From Eudorina sp. 2006-703-Eu-15 (Eukaryota > Chlorophyta > Chlorophyceae > Chlamydomonadales > Volvocaceae), in contig BDSI01000039.1 in NCBI GenBank assembly GCA_003117195.1, positions 564,001-628,000 on the forward strand: a stretch of DNA of 64,000 bases. Direction: 5' to 3'. Both the position numbers and the translations under genes were made by a program. Below, piece by piece: positions 1 through 11,721 of this stretch. The notes beneath the pieces were generated by a model. The model saw nothing but the letters and a program-made list of their open reading frames with translations. It searched no databases and had not been told where the DNA came from. The first letter of the stretch is position 1; each line of letters opens with the position of its first letter.

Positions 1-151
1 ACCCCCGGCCTTCCCGATCCGGGCACTCCTCCGCACAGCGGAGGTTGCACAACCTGATCCAGCCGCGCCGCTGCTGAGGCGACCCTTCCATACACTACAC
101 CCGACCCCATCCCATCCCTTTTCTCGCTTCACCTCCACCCCTCTTCCCCAG

Positions 152-3100
152 GCCCCACCTGCAGGGAGCAGCTCTTCCCTGCCTGCCGCACAAACAGCGG
201 CAATGTGCACCGCTTGTTCCTGGGGCGCACCGCGCCTCGCAACTGCCACTGCTACCTGCAGCTGCAGCGGGCGCTCTGCCTGCCGGACGACCAAACGCGG
301 TGCGCCTTCCACACCATGCAGTTGTGGGACGCGCTCTTTTGCTTCGAGAAGGTTGGCGCTCCGGAATCTGAGCAGACGTCAGAACTGCCGGAGCATTGGG
401 AGGACGGCGCCTTCCGCTGGGGCCGCGCGACCACGCGGCGGGAGGACAAGGACGGGGTGACGGTGGAGGTGCGGGGCATCGAGTGGCTCCCTCAGCCACC
501 CCGGGACGACTTCATCATCGGGACGACGTCGCTGAGCAAATGCCCGGAGAGGTGAGCCAAACACAGTACGGGTAGGGCGGGCGGGGCATGCCGTGCCGCC
601 TGAAGTAAGAGTAGAGGGGGGGGGCGTCGTTGGATGCCACGTGCCGTTGGGGCACACGGACACGGGCACGCTATGGTGGGTGATCGCAAGCGCACCACAG
701 CACCGCGCCGGTTGGCGGCGGGACGGCGCCCGTCCCGGCCAGAATCGGGGGCGGGGGGGGGAGAGCCGGATGAGCTCTCGCAGCACCGGGCGCAGTGCTA
801 ATGCTGCCGCCACCGCGGCTGCAGCGGTGTGGCGCCCCTGTGCCACGTGTGCGCGTAGGGGGAGGGGGGGAGGGGAGCCAGCAGCGGCCAGGCGCCAGTC
901 CACTGCTTGGGGGTCGGGCTGCGGTCTCCTCGGTGCTGCTGAGGGCGGGACGACGGTGTGCCCGGGGGTTTGGACGGCTGCGGCTCCCCGGGGGTTTGGA
1001 CGGCTGCGGCTCCCCGGGGGTTTGGACGGCTGCGGCAGCGGTGTGGAGACCGAGGTCGCGGCCGCAGCCCCCCCTCGCTGTTCCGCGCAGCGGACCGTAT
1101 GAATGGGGCCGGGCAGCAGCGGCTTCCGCCCTCTGGCCGCTGCATGACCGCGGGCAGGCAGGCAGGCAGGCAGAGCTCCCGCACCCGACGGGTATCACCC
1201 TGCCGGGATGCCGCTGTGGCCCCCGGGTGCTGTGTCCCCGGGACACCCACCGGCTCCCCGAGGCCGGTTGGCGCCCTGGAGCGACGCCCAAGAGCAAGGC
1301 CAGCTGGGATATGAGCCCTTCCGCGCACTCGCCTGATACCCACATTATATCACTTTGTCCCCATTATCATCATTATTTTAATTTAATGGTGTACAGTGGA
1401 CCCCGCGGGTCAGAGGGGTGACAGCCCGCCCTGGTCGTCTAGGTCGCCCCGCAACCGCCGCCCCGCGCGCCGCGCCCTCGCCTTTCCCCTGTGGACGGCC
1501 CAGGTGCCACGAGCAGGGCATCTGCCGGGACTTCACCGCGGACAGGCCCCGGTGCATCTGCTTCCCGGGCTTCGGGGGCGAGGCGTGCGCGGACATCGTG
1601 GAGGACGGCGAGCGGGACTCGCTGTGCCCGGCCAAGTGCGGGGACAGGGGCCGGTGCATTGGGGGCTTCTGCAAGTGCGAGCCGGGCTACTGGGGCGTCG
1701 CATGTTCGCGCAGCAAGGCGTATGAGCCGGAACCGGGTGAGGGGACGCGCGATGGGGGAGGGGGCCCCACCCGGGGGCGGCAGCCGGGGGCGGAATCCAT
1801 CGTCGGCGGTCGGTGGCCACCTGGAGGGTGGCAAAAGGCAAAACGAGAGTGCGGTACCTTGATTGGGGCCTTGAGTGGCGGACTTCGGGGAACCTCCAGC
1901 TCGTGTGTTGATTTTGTTCCGTCTCTGGGCACGTGTCTCTTCATTTGCAGCAGCGCCGCGGCGCGCCACGACCGGCGCCATCGACAGGTTGAGTGGGGTG
2001 GGTTCATCAACACCGTTATGAAATTCGAATGCTCAGGCGTCATGGGCAGGCGTGGTATCCGCCAGGGTGGTTACCGTACCGGCCCAGTCGCCCTGCGGTC
2101 TGCACCGTTTGATAATTCGGCCGCCTGCTCCAGCACCCGCCCAACGGCCCCTGCCCGGCCGCGTCGTCTTGCAGGCAGCGTTGCCTACCCCTACTACCCG
2201 TCCCTTAAGATCTACATGTACGACATGCCGCCCAACATCGTGGGGCCACAGCAATTCGAGGACGGCGAGTGAGTGATGATTTCTCTCTCCCGCCCCCGGC
2301 GGGGCGGTGTCCTGACGACCGTCGTTCCGACCCGTCGGTCTGTCGACCCGTCGGTCTGTCGACCCGTCGGTCTGTCGACCCCTCGGTCCGTCGTCCCTGT
2401 GGCCCTGGCACTCGCACCCCTGCGATGGCCGCCAATGTGACGGACCCGGCAGCCGCTGGGCCGTGACCCCCAGGGGCGCCCTTCACGGTGCTCCGGTGCT
2501 TCCTTCGGGCCCTCCCCCTCCCCCCGCCAGCACCCCCTCGCCCCCACGAACCGCGCCCGCCACCGCCCTCCCGGATCCAGGGCCGGCGTCTTCCCCATCT
2601 ACCAGGCCTTCCTGCGCTTCCTGGAGCTGTTCATCAAGGACAACAGCGGCATCCGCACCGAGAACCCCCACGAGGCCAACCTGTTTTATGTGCCCACGTT
2701 CGCATACTACCACACGTGTAAGCCCGCACATGGCGATGTGATGATCGTGCGGCGGTCCGTCCCTCTTCCTTGCTCGTCCTGGATTTAGGATCGCGCCTGT
2801 TGCGTCGACCCGTTCATGCTGGGCCCTGCACGCGCGATGGATGGCACCCAGTTCAGCATGCCGTACACCTGCGGCCGCTGCCTCCATTGCTGCTCCCCCA
2901 CCACTGTTCCCCGACCTCCAACTCCCCAACCACTTCCTGGCGGCGCCCGCAGCCAACCTGGGTGACCCCACCGGCGCCATCGTCCGCGCCATGAACTGGG
3001 TGTCCAGCAAGTACCCCTTCTTCAACCGCTACGCCGGCCGCGACCACTTCGTGTTGCTGATGGGCGACCGGGGCGCCTGCTACCTCAAGACGACGCCGCA

Positions 3101-5380
3101 GACGGAGAACATCATACGGGTGGGTCGCGCAGCCGGGTGGGGCGGGGGGTTCCGTGGAGTGGAGTGGAGGGGCCGGGCGCAGTTTCTTAGTTGTGCCTTG
3201 ATTGGCGGAAGCGGCAGGCTGGTTGGTATTCACTCGATGGATTGGAGGGGCGGGATCGTTTCGCGATTTCGCTGTCTTTATTGACAAAAAGGGGCGGGAG
3301 CGTGCTCATCCTCTGGAGTGGAAGGGCCGCGAGTGGGGAAGATCCTTCCAGCCGCCCCTGGACCACATCAGTTATGGGCGCGACGGGGCTGTCCCTAGCT
3401 CCCTATCCTGCCGCCTGGAGCGCTGGAGGGACGCATTGTTTGGAGCCGGAATCGCCGCCGTGGCTCACCGGCGAGGACTGATGCCGTGGGCGCGTGGTTG
3501 GTCGACTGGTTAGTGACTGACCTGACCACCCGACGCGACGGCTGCTCTTTCCCACCGTCCTCTCGTGTCCGCCACGGCAAAACAGCTGACGCATTTCGGG
3601 TACGAGACGCCCCAGCTGAGCAACATGGGCAGGCTGGTGCACAACATGGAGTACGGCTGCTTCAAGGGCGGCCGCGACATCGTGGTGGCGCCCTTCATCA
3701 AAACCAAGGTGCTCAAAATGGAGGCATTGCGGACGGCTCTGGAGGAGCCGGGCGGCGTGGAGGACTACATCACGCGGAAGAAGGTGTTGCTGTTCTTCAG
3801 CGGCGACATCCGGTGCGTCCGGCCCGCGGCCGCCCCAGGCGCAGGAAAGGCCGGGGCCCCGGTGACCCCGGCGGCCCCGGCCGTGGTCACGTGGGTGTTA
3901 TAAGTTTAGAACGGGAACGCGTCCGGTTGCGCCCTGTGCGAGGAGTGGCCTTGGGCGCGTCCGGTAGCGGCAGCCGCACCGACAACAACCCTCTTTGTCT
4001 GTCTCTTTTCCTCGCTCCTGCCCCGGGTCCCCATCGGTCGACCCGCAGGCATAACGAGCCCGAGTACAGCGGCGGAGTGCGTCAGGTGCTGCAGCAGCTG
4101 ATGGCCAACAACACCTACCCGGATGTGGTGTTCAAGGGCGGCTACATGACGATGGGCCCGAGCGAGTACGAGGCCCTGCTGGTGACGAGCAAGTTCTGCC
4201 TGGCGCCGTACGGACACGGCTTCGGCATCCGCCTCACCCAGGCGCTCATGCATGGCTGCATTCCCGTCATCGTCCAGGACCGCGTACGACAGGTACGGCG
4301 GGCCGGGCAGGGGTTCTTAGGCGCGGAGCAACGGCACACCCCGCCGGGCTTCCGCATGAGTGCTGCCGCCGGTGGGCCCCGATGGGGGTCCTTGGACTGC
4401 GGGCGCCAGGCCGGTGACGTGTCGCTTCACGTCCGTCGGGAGCTCGGGACACTCGCGGAGGTTTCGGTACCGCAGGGCTGCGGTTTGTGGGGATGCGGCC
4501 GTCTCCAGCATCACCATGGAATCCTCCGCGGGAACGAGACTGCTGAGTGTCGGGCTGCTGTGGGTGTTGGCGGCCGCGTGGCTGTCCTGCGCGGGCCGGT
4601 CCGGACCCGTGGCACTCCCGGGCGCCTGTTGGGCTCACCAAGGTGAGGGGAACTCGTCGCGCTGCCGCTGCCGCTGCGCCGGCGTCTGTGGGAACTTTGC
4701 TGCCGTCCTGCGGCCATGAATTCATGGTGATGTTGCACCTCGCGCCGCCCTGCGCTCCGCCGGCCGCCTGCAGCCCTGGGAGGACATCCTGCACTACCCG
4801 GACTTCTCCATCCGGGTCGCCAAGAAGGACCTGCACCGCCTGGTGGACGTCCTGAGGGCGGTGCCGCAGGAGGACGTGGTGCGCATGAGCAAGGAGAACC
4901 TGCGGTGAGGCGGAACTGGGGGAGGTGACGGGCCAAGCCGGGCAGGGCACACTGCCTTAGAGCATGGGGAGAGGGCCGAGGGTTGCACGTAGCGGGACGG
5001 CTGTGATGGCTGTTTGGTGGGAGACGATCACGTGGCGACGCCGATATGCACCTGGGGCCGTGGGTCCCGGTGCCTTCATGCGAGTTGGGTCCAGGCGCCA
5101 GTGATGGCGGCTGACTTGGCGCGTGCTGGAGTTTTAGGGACGTGGACATGGCGAATACGGTGCACACTAAATCGTGGACCGCTGGGCTGTTTCAACTTTC
5201 CCCCACGGTTGTGACTTCCTGTCTCTGCGCATTTCCTGTTTGCACCACAGGGTGTACCGGGCCTTCATCTGGCAGCAGGAACTGGGTGGTCTAGCATACA
5301 ACTACACAATAGCGAGCTTGCGAAGACGGCTGAGCTTCATCCGTGGAGAGCTGTACGAAGCAGGCGTACGGAGAGCATGA
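152..5380 (+). CDS. Exostosin-like (GT47) glycosyltransferase with two EGF-like modules, 5' end missing
   Basis: Exons read as 152-551, 1504-1736, 2175-2268, 2581-2717, 2953-3119, 3586-3812, 4049-4292, 4774-4904 and 5251-5380. Phases join without a break, giving 586 residues and a stop. The first exon is Cys-rich. The 551/1504 junction creates the first of two EGF-like modules (C-x3-C-x5-C-x9-C-x-C-x8-C, then C-x3-C-x5-C-x4-C-x-C-x8-C). Then comes the exostosin start (KIYMYDMPPNI) and the GT47 core: ANLFYVPTFAYYH, GRDHFVLLMGDRGAC, KKVLLFFSGDIR, SKFCLAPYGHGFGIRLTQAL and CIPVIVQD. Known for the family: Golgi type II membrane enzymes transferring sugars to glycans or glycoproteins. The signal anchor is presumably upstream of the window; acceptor and donor sugars cannot be read here. 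No close TGTAA follows the stop. The gene is convergent with the next one. Family call strong; exon ends inferred. Confidence 0.85.
961..1036. repeat. 26-bp minisatellite, 3 copies
   Basis: Three near-perfect head-to-tail copies of a 26-bp GC-rich unit (begins CCCGGGGGTTTGGACGGC) in the first large intron (552-1503) of the GT47 gene. A CAGG tetranucleotide run follows at about 1152-1171. No coding role is seen. Confidence 0.9.
2329..2392. repeat. 16-bp minisatellite, 4 copies
   Basis: Four tandem copies of GACCCGTCGGTCTGTC, the last diverged at two positions, inside the GT47 intron 2269-2580. Confidence 0.9.
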
Positions 5381-6297
5381 CATGAAACTGAGAAATACAG
5401 CAGGCATACAGTAGAAAGGTTAATGGGCGTCGCCTGGGATAGAACGCACGTAAATGGAGGCACTGTGTCAGAGGACATCCATGGCTGTGAGCCAACACCG
5501 CGACGTAGTGACAAATAGGAGATATGGCACTGATGCATGGGTTATGGGTTGCAACGGCGACAGACAGGGCTTGGGGTATGGAGGTTTGCCTGCCAGGGCC
5601 TGCCCAACCATGTCACCACCTGTACAGGGGACAGTTTGCCAGAGAATGCCTTGGCAGACAGCTGCAGGTCGCACCGAGGGACTCGTGTGGCACGGTGTAG
5701 TTCTGCAGCAGAATCAGATGTCACTTCAATAGCAGGTCTCGCCTCGTTTCCCTAATATATTAATAAGGAGCGAGTTGTGGCAAGGTTTAAGGATTATTGT
5801 ACGACGTGATATTCCCCAAATCAATCCGTTGGCAGTTTGTGGTCTGCAGCGCTGACCGAGGTCCCTATACCAAGTAGCCCTGAGCATGACAAGCCAAATC
5901 GGCTTCTCGCATACCTACTCAACACACTACCCCCACCCAACGCGCGCCCAAGCTGCGGCTTACAGTCAGTGACTCAACATCGTGGGCAACGTCCGTCAGT
6001 GAGAGCGGTCACCGCATGATTTGCAGCGGCGCAAACCGTAAGAAAAAACAGGCGGGCCGCCGCGCGACAGCCCACGCTTGCCAGAGTTATGTCCACATCG
6101 CTTACGAGCACGTCCCCGAAGAACCGGGCGGTTACGGCTCACCTAGATTGCCTATACATCACAGGCGCAGGCATGTGCGTGCAAGTCCCATGTCAAGTCC
6201 GATGTTGAACCACAATGTACGCATCCACCGCTATAGTACGAATCCAACAGCGTCATTCAACCAGCCACCGTCCAGTATGATGTGCAGCATTCCCGGC
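5381..6297. other. Convergent intergenic region
   Basis: Lies between the stops of the GT47 gene (+) and the next gene (-). It should hold both 3' UTRs. I see no credible coding exon and no clear TGTAA signal on either strand; CGTAA occurs near 5450. Composition drops to moderately AT-rich near 5750-5830. Confidence 0.5.
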
Positions 6298-9200
6298 TCA
6301 ACTGGCTTTACTGCCGTGCGCGCAGGGCAGCAGCGAGGTGAAGAAGCCCCGCAGGTGTTGCGACAACGAACCCGGTTTCTGGCTGCGCGCACCCCCTGGC
6401 CCTGCACGCGAGTCGTCTCCGGCCTCGTGTAGCGCGTTGGCTGGCTCCGAAGCAATGATGCTCACACTGCTGATGCTGCTGAGCGTCTGCGCGCTGGCTT
6501 CGCCGTCTCCGGTCTCCTCGTCCTCAGGCCGCGCGGCTGCGTCCAGTCGGAAGGGCAGTCGGACGCGCCTATCACACAAGACCTTCGCACCGGGACCAGC
6601 TCGCGCGTTGCCTGGCGTGAAGAGCACCTCCGGTGCGATCTCGGCCCCGCCAGAAGGCTGGGGTGAGGCTGGATCAGCTGCAAACAGGCACAGGGGGTGG
6701 CAAGGTGTCTGCACGTCATTTGCAAGCGCCACAAGAGTTGACCTAACGTAAATCACAACCAGAATTAGTGCGCTTCTCCCAACGCAGTGTTTCGGGTCGA
6801 GTGTGCCGCACCTCCTGGACAGTGTCGTCTCCTGGACGATGGCGGAGCCGAGCCGTCCTCCACCCGCGCGGTGTTTGGAGGGTTCTCCCCCGGCAGCCCG
6901 GCTGTTCCACGTTGCGTTCTGCTGCTGCAGCTTTGCGCGGCGCCCGCAGCCTCGGACAGCTCCGCAGCAAGCGCGCGGGCGTGAGCGTTGGCGCCACCTG
7001 CTTGAAACAGCCGCGAGATGTGCCTTCCCGCGGCGGCCTTGCTTGCGCCAGACGAGACACCCGGCGTGAACAGCACCTCGGGTGCGAGGTTATCGTCCGA
7101 CTGAGCTCGCGAGGTTGCAACGGGGCCTGCTGGTGGGATGGACAAGGTTAGCGTGGCCCGCAAGGACTGAATTTGCAGCGTCACTTATGGCTGCTGCTCA
7201 CCCGCGAATGAGTAGGCTTGCCCGGTTCGGGACGTGCTGACGGGAGATACTGGATCGGCTTGGCAGGTCGGTGTGACCGGTCGCGGCGGGTCTGGCAAAG
7301 ACGCGTCCCAGCCTGCAAAGTCATTCGAGCGGCATTTGACGAAGAAACCAGCTGGCCTTGGCAAAGAGGAGTATTGTTGATGACGCGACGTGCATCGCCA
7401 GCATCACTGGGTACCACGTCCGGAGCACAGCCTGAGCATGTTCAGTCTGTGCTGCCTGCACGGCCAGATTGCACTAATGAACTGCGACACAAACACGCGC
7501 GCTTCCCCACTGCCCTTGATTCCCCGAAGTTGGCAGCACCTGCGGTCCACAACCCTTGTTCTGCGCTCCACAACCCAAGGCACACGCACTCTCTTACGGT
7601 TCATCCGGTCGCACGGGTGCGCGTCATCGCGCCTCTTGTGCCCGGACACAGATATTGTGCTCATTTCGTTTGGCGTTGCGGCTCGCATCGGTCTATACTG
7701 ACCACACATCCGGCCGCCTTGTAAGTTACACATGCATCCGCACGTCCAGATTTCCGCTGGCACAATTCGCTTACCGGTCATCATGCTTCTCGCCTTATAC
7801 GACCAGCTACCGCCTCGCAGGTCGTTTTCGACTGTCCGTGGCGCAACCGCCGCTGCCGCGCTTAGCAAGCCATCGCCTCCGGGGAGAGAGCTAGATGCAT
7901 CAAGCGTGGCAATAGTTGGGCCACACATATCGCCAGCACACCGCGCCAGGGGAGCCCCGCCGCAGTTAACAAGCTGGGCGAGGTCAGCCCCGCAGCATGA
8001 CCCGGTGACACTTGTCGTAGACGGAAAGAGGCCTCTGCGCGCTGGTGTGCTGTTGGCATCTAACGCGTCCGGACATGACCTCGTCCCAGCTGGCAGGACG
8101 GAAAAATCTGTCACGTCAGTGTCTCTCCCATTGGCCGTCGGCGCATCGCGGTATTTCTCCCGGTGCGAGTGTGGAGACCGCTTTGATTGGTCGCTCCTCG
8201 ATGGCGAGCAGACGTCCACCTTGGCGTCCAGTCCTCCGTAGCCCGCCAGGTCCGGTCCCTCGCGCGGGTCCGTAACCTGCACAGTTCATGTCGCGTCAAC
8301 ATGGTATTGAGTTTTCATCAAAGTAGGTGACAGGCCTGCACGTGCACGCGCGGACATCCCCGAACCAACCAGCACTAGCACTAACCTGCACACGGGCCGA
8401 GCTGACCCAGGGCTTGTCCTTGGCGCTTGTCCGCCGGGTTTGAACTGCTGTTATGGCCTCAGTATCTCGCGCTGTGGAAGACGCACAATCGTTCAACAGT
8501 TCATGGTCGCCGGAGCCCACGTCCTCGGGCTCCGTCTGAATGCCGATGTCCACCAACGCCTGCGAACCCGAGTCGGCCTGCCCGCTAAACCCCACCGTGC
8601 CGTTGCCTCCATCCTCCTCCAAATCGGGCTGCTTGGTGGCTTGCAAGGCTCGCTTAGCAGCACTGCGACAGATAAGAGATAGCAGATATGCGGGACGGCG
8701 TTGTTCCGGCAGTGTCTCGCATGGCTTTGGCTAGATAGGCAAGGCCTGGACGCCAAGATCTCACATGAACTGCTCACGAGCCCAGCGCTCCACGTGCACC
8801 AGCACCTCCAGGTTGGAGATGCTGCCCGCCGTGGCCGGATCCAGCTGCAAATCCAGGCCCAATTCAGCGACCAGCTCCGCGGCCTCCACCTGCTCCTCCG
8901 CTCCGCTCAGCAGCACAGCCGGCTCGGACGGCTTTGACGTCGCCGTTGCCTCCGTGCCGACATCGGGAGGCATGGCAGTGGTGCTGCAAGACCTGCCGTA
9001 CCTCTCGCGAAGAGGGGGTCCGAAGGGCGACAAGGGCAACCTCCCAAGGCCATCCTGCCGGGCATATACACAGAGCACGCAATCGATAAGGCCGGTCGCT
9101 GGAACATCATCAGCACTGCACGTGACAGGCGGAATGGCTATGTGGCGACCGAGATCGGCATTCTATGACAACGGCGCACCACAAACCAACCCACAACGCT

Positions 9201-10935
9201 TACCTGGTTGGCTGTCATCGGGGTGGTGCAGGAGCTCGAGGTGTCGGTGAAGCGGTTGCTGAAGGAGGGAGAATCCGTGTCGGTGTCCCTATCCCAAGCT
9301 AGTCGTGAGCGGCGCACGTGAACAGCGCCAATTCCCCCGATCGGAGTCGGTGCCACACTGCCCAGGTACTGTGCGGCCCCGGTCTGAGCTGCGACGTGTC
9401 GCAGCGGACTCGGAGACCTCTGATCAGCAAGCAGCCGCTGAATGCGCCGGTGCAGTGGAGTGCCGTAAATCAACGGCGGCGTCCGGGTGTTCGACAGTGC
9501 GGCGCGGACTGCGGCAGCCAGGCCGTCGCCCGGGGCGCCTGCTGCAGGTGGGCTGGAAACGCCGCTGTTGCGCCTTGTTGCACCATCAATGCTATTCCGA
9601 GGCACGACCTCGTCGTTTTTAGACGCTGAGGCTAGCACCGCCTTCATCCATTCGTATAGCGGCGGCTGAAACGTCGACGTCGACGCCGCGCCGCCCTCTG
9701 AAGACGAACAGGACCTTTGTGGCAGTAATGGAATGCCGGTGGGGATCCTGACGTGCTCGCAGGCGCTTCCGTCTGGAACATGGCGGGCCTGGCCCTTGTG
9801 CTGCTCCGTGGGCAGCTCTTTTGGGGATGCCATGCTCGCATCGTCCACCACCATGGGCGTCCCCGTGGCCGCTGTGGGCCCATTCCAGCTCAGTGGGCTC
9901 AAGCTGCTGCTCGGCGACTGCAGTAGCTGTCGGCAGACTGAATCCCGTACGCTGCCGCCGCATGCGGGGTCTGTTGACAAGTCAGCGCCCGTGCTGGTGC
10001 GGGTCCCCGACGGCACGGCTGCGGTCGGGCTGGTCGCCGCTGTATCGTTGCAGCGCCATGTCAGGCCTACTGGACTTGCACGAGTTGGCGTGGCGCGGAG
10101 CTTCCTAATCGTTGCCTCTGCGCCAGTGAGTGCCAGCTGAACTTTAGCGCGTAGCTGGCGCTCCGCTGGAGTTTCCTGAAACATGACAAAGAGGCACACC
10201 GGCATCGCTTGGATACTGCCATATTCTTTGGTGAGCGGTGTGGACTCGGTCTTTGCGTAGCCTAAGGCTTACCACCTTTCTGTGCGCACGGAGTGACCAC
10301 CTGTGCGCTATCCCTGCTCCTAACACAACCTCAGGGCGACGCCAATCGTTGCGCTGTCATTTGGCCTCACCCGCTCCTTGTCCTTCAGCTTCTTAGCCAC
10401 GGCCTCCAGTTCGTCGGCCAGCTGAGGCGCGACATCGTCGGGAAGACCGTCCGCGTTGTGCAGTTCTAACGCATGCTGAAGGACGCTGAGGAGATGGTGG
10501 AGCTGCTCCTGCAGCTTGGGTGATCCACCTGCTCGGATGCGAGACCTCTGTGTCAGTGCGCAAGCTGAGCACGACCACAGCACAAATCGGTAGCTTGCCT
10601 GGAGTTTTGGCATTTGCTGCTGTATCAGCGGCCTTTCCAGACCGACGCTCCCCGGGAGGCAAAACGGGAAAGCCCTCAAAAAGGGGGTTGTCCTGGACCA
10701 TACGGGACAAGTCAAGATCGAGCTTTCCAATAACGAGCTTTTATTCCAGTAATAAGAATTGTACCTGGTGAGCACTATTCAAGGAAGCAGGGCTGTCGCG
10801 ATAGACTTTCAACCCTGTCTGGTGGTCCGCAAAGGATGGCGAAGAAAATGTACTGCTGCTTTGAGAGCGTGGTGTTGTTGTAGTTTGGGTCAATAAAGTG
10901 GGACTGATGCGAAAAAAGGTGCTGAGCGGCTCCAT
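6298..10935 (-). CDS. Uncharacterised Ser/Pro/Ala-rich protein, multi-exon
   Basis: I do not recognise the family. Exons read on the minus strand: ATG at 10935 to 10765; 10692-10599, ending in a GC-type donor (GGCAAGC); from 10528 to about 10330; about 10168-9204; about 9000-8770; about 8650-8386; from 8276 to about 7750; about 7165-6765; about 6690-6298 with TGA. The first three join in phase; later junctions are approximate. The N-terminus is Ser/Thr-rich (MEPLSTFFRISPTLL), then a helical stretch (PKLQEQLHHLLSVLQHALEL), a second short helix (AERQLRAKVQLALTGAEA) and long disordered Ser/Pro/Ala segments. The nonapeptide APEVLFTPG occurs in both of the last two exons, and several other short S/T-P motifs (KVYRDSP, LIYGTPL) occur, suggesting proline-directed phosphorylation (inference). 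An alternative is that a gene ends at the in-frame TGA at 8761 and the distal exons belong to a second gene. Confidence 0.5.
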
Positions 10936-11583
10936 AGCCAACCGGACCAGAATGTCAACGCGTGGCCTTCAACCCCATGAAATGGTATGGACTGCAATAT
11001 ATTGTCATATGAAATCATGATCCATTGTGAATACCTAGCAGTTCTGCTAGAGCAACCGGAAAGCGCCAGGCGAGTTATTTGGAACGACGTTGGATTCGCC
11101 CGTACCACGCGACATGAAGCCGACCAGAGCTCCGTAGGCGGCCTCAGCTAAGTAGCTATGTACCGTGAGTTCTCCGCATTGTGCAAGACCAAGGTCTTCT
11201 GCCTAGCCAACTGTCGAGCAGCCCGAACTACCGTATGCCGAAAAGAAATAACAAGGCCCTGGGGAAGCTGTTCTGGTAGCAGAAATTTCAATCAATGCAG
11301 CAACAAACATTCTTCACGCTGTGTCAGTCTTTCGTCACAACACCATACAGATGTTACATACGCACTACAGCCATACCCATGATTCTTCCTTGCCATGGTT
11401 CATGAGGTTTGGGTTGTTCTCGGAGACTCGCAACGTGCGCGTACCTCAGTCAATTTCACGACCGGTGCCCCATCTAGTCCCGTGGGTCAGCGGCTTAGGG
11501 CGGCTTGCGAGGGTCTCCTGCATTGAAGACTGCTGCAGCCGCGCAGAAAGCTACGTGCAACAGAGGCGAGCGGTAGCTGTCAT

Positions 11584-11672
11584 GAATGAATGAACGTTAC
11601 AGCGGACCCCAGCTGTAATCGATGTGGGCGACGCCATTATGAAAGAATGAATGAACGTTACAGCGGACCCCA
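11584..11672. repeat. 28-bp direct repeat pair
   Basis: Two identical 28-bp copies at 11584-11611 and 11645-11672, beginning GAATGAATGAACGTTACAGC, separated by 33 bp. Confidence 0.9.
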
Positions 11673-11721
11673 TTATGCACGTGGTTCCTTAAGACATGCA
11701 CCGTGGCGTCGCCTAGATTAC
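11615..11721. mobile_element. Possible MITE: about 107 bp with imperfect terminal inverted repeats
   Basis: The left end GTAATC..GGCGACGCC (11615-11635) is inverted at the right end GGCGTCGCCTAGATTAC (11705-11721). The ends would pair as a hairpin, as in a miniature inverted-repeat element. I see no clear target duplication, and a local rearrangement of the overlapping direct repeats is an alternative. Confidence 0.35.

Noticed and set aside
961..1036. Evenly spaced repeats suggesting a CRISPR array
   Set aside because: The copies are contiguous with no unique spacers, and the DNA is eukaryotic.
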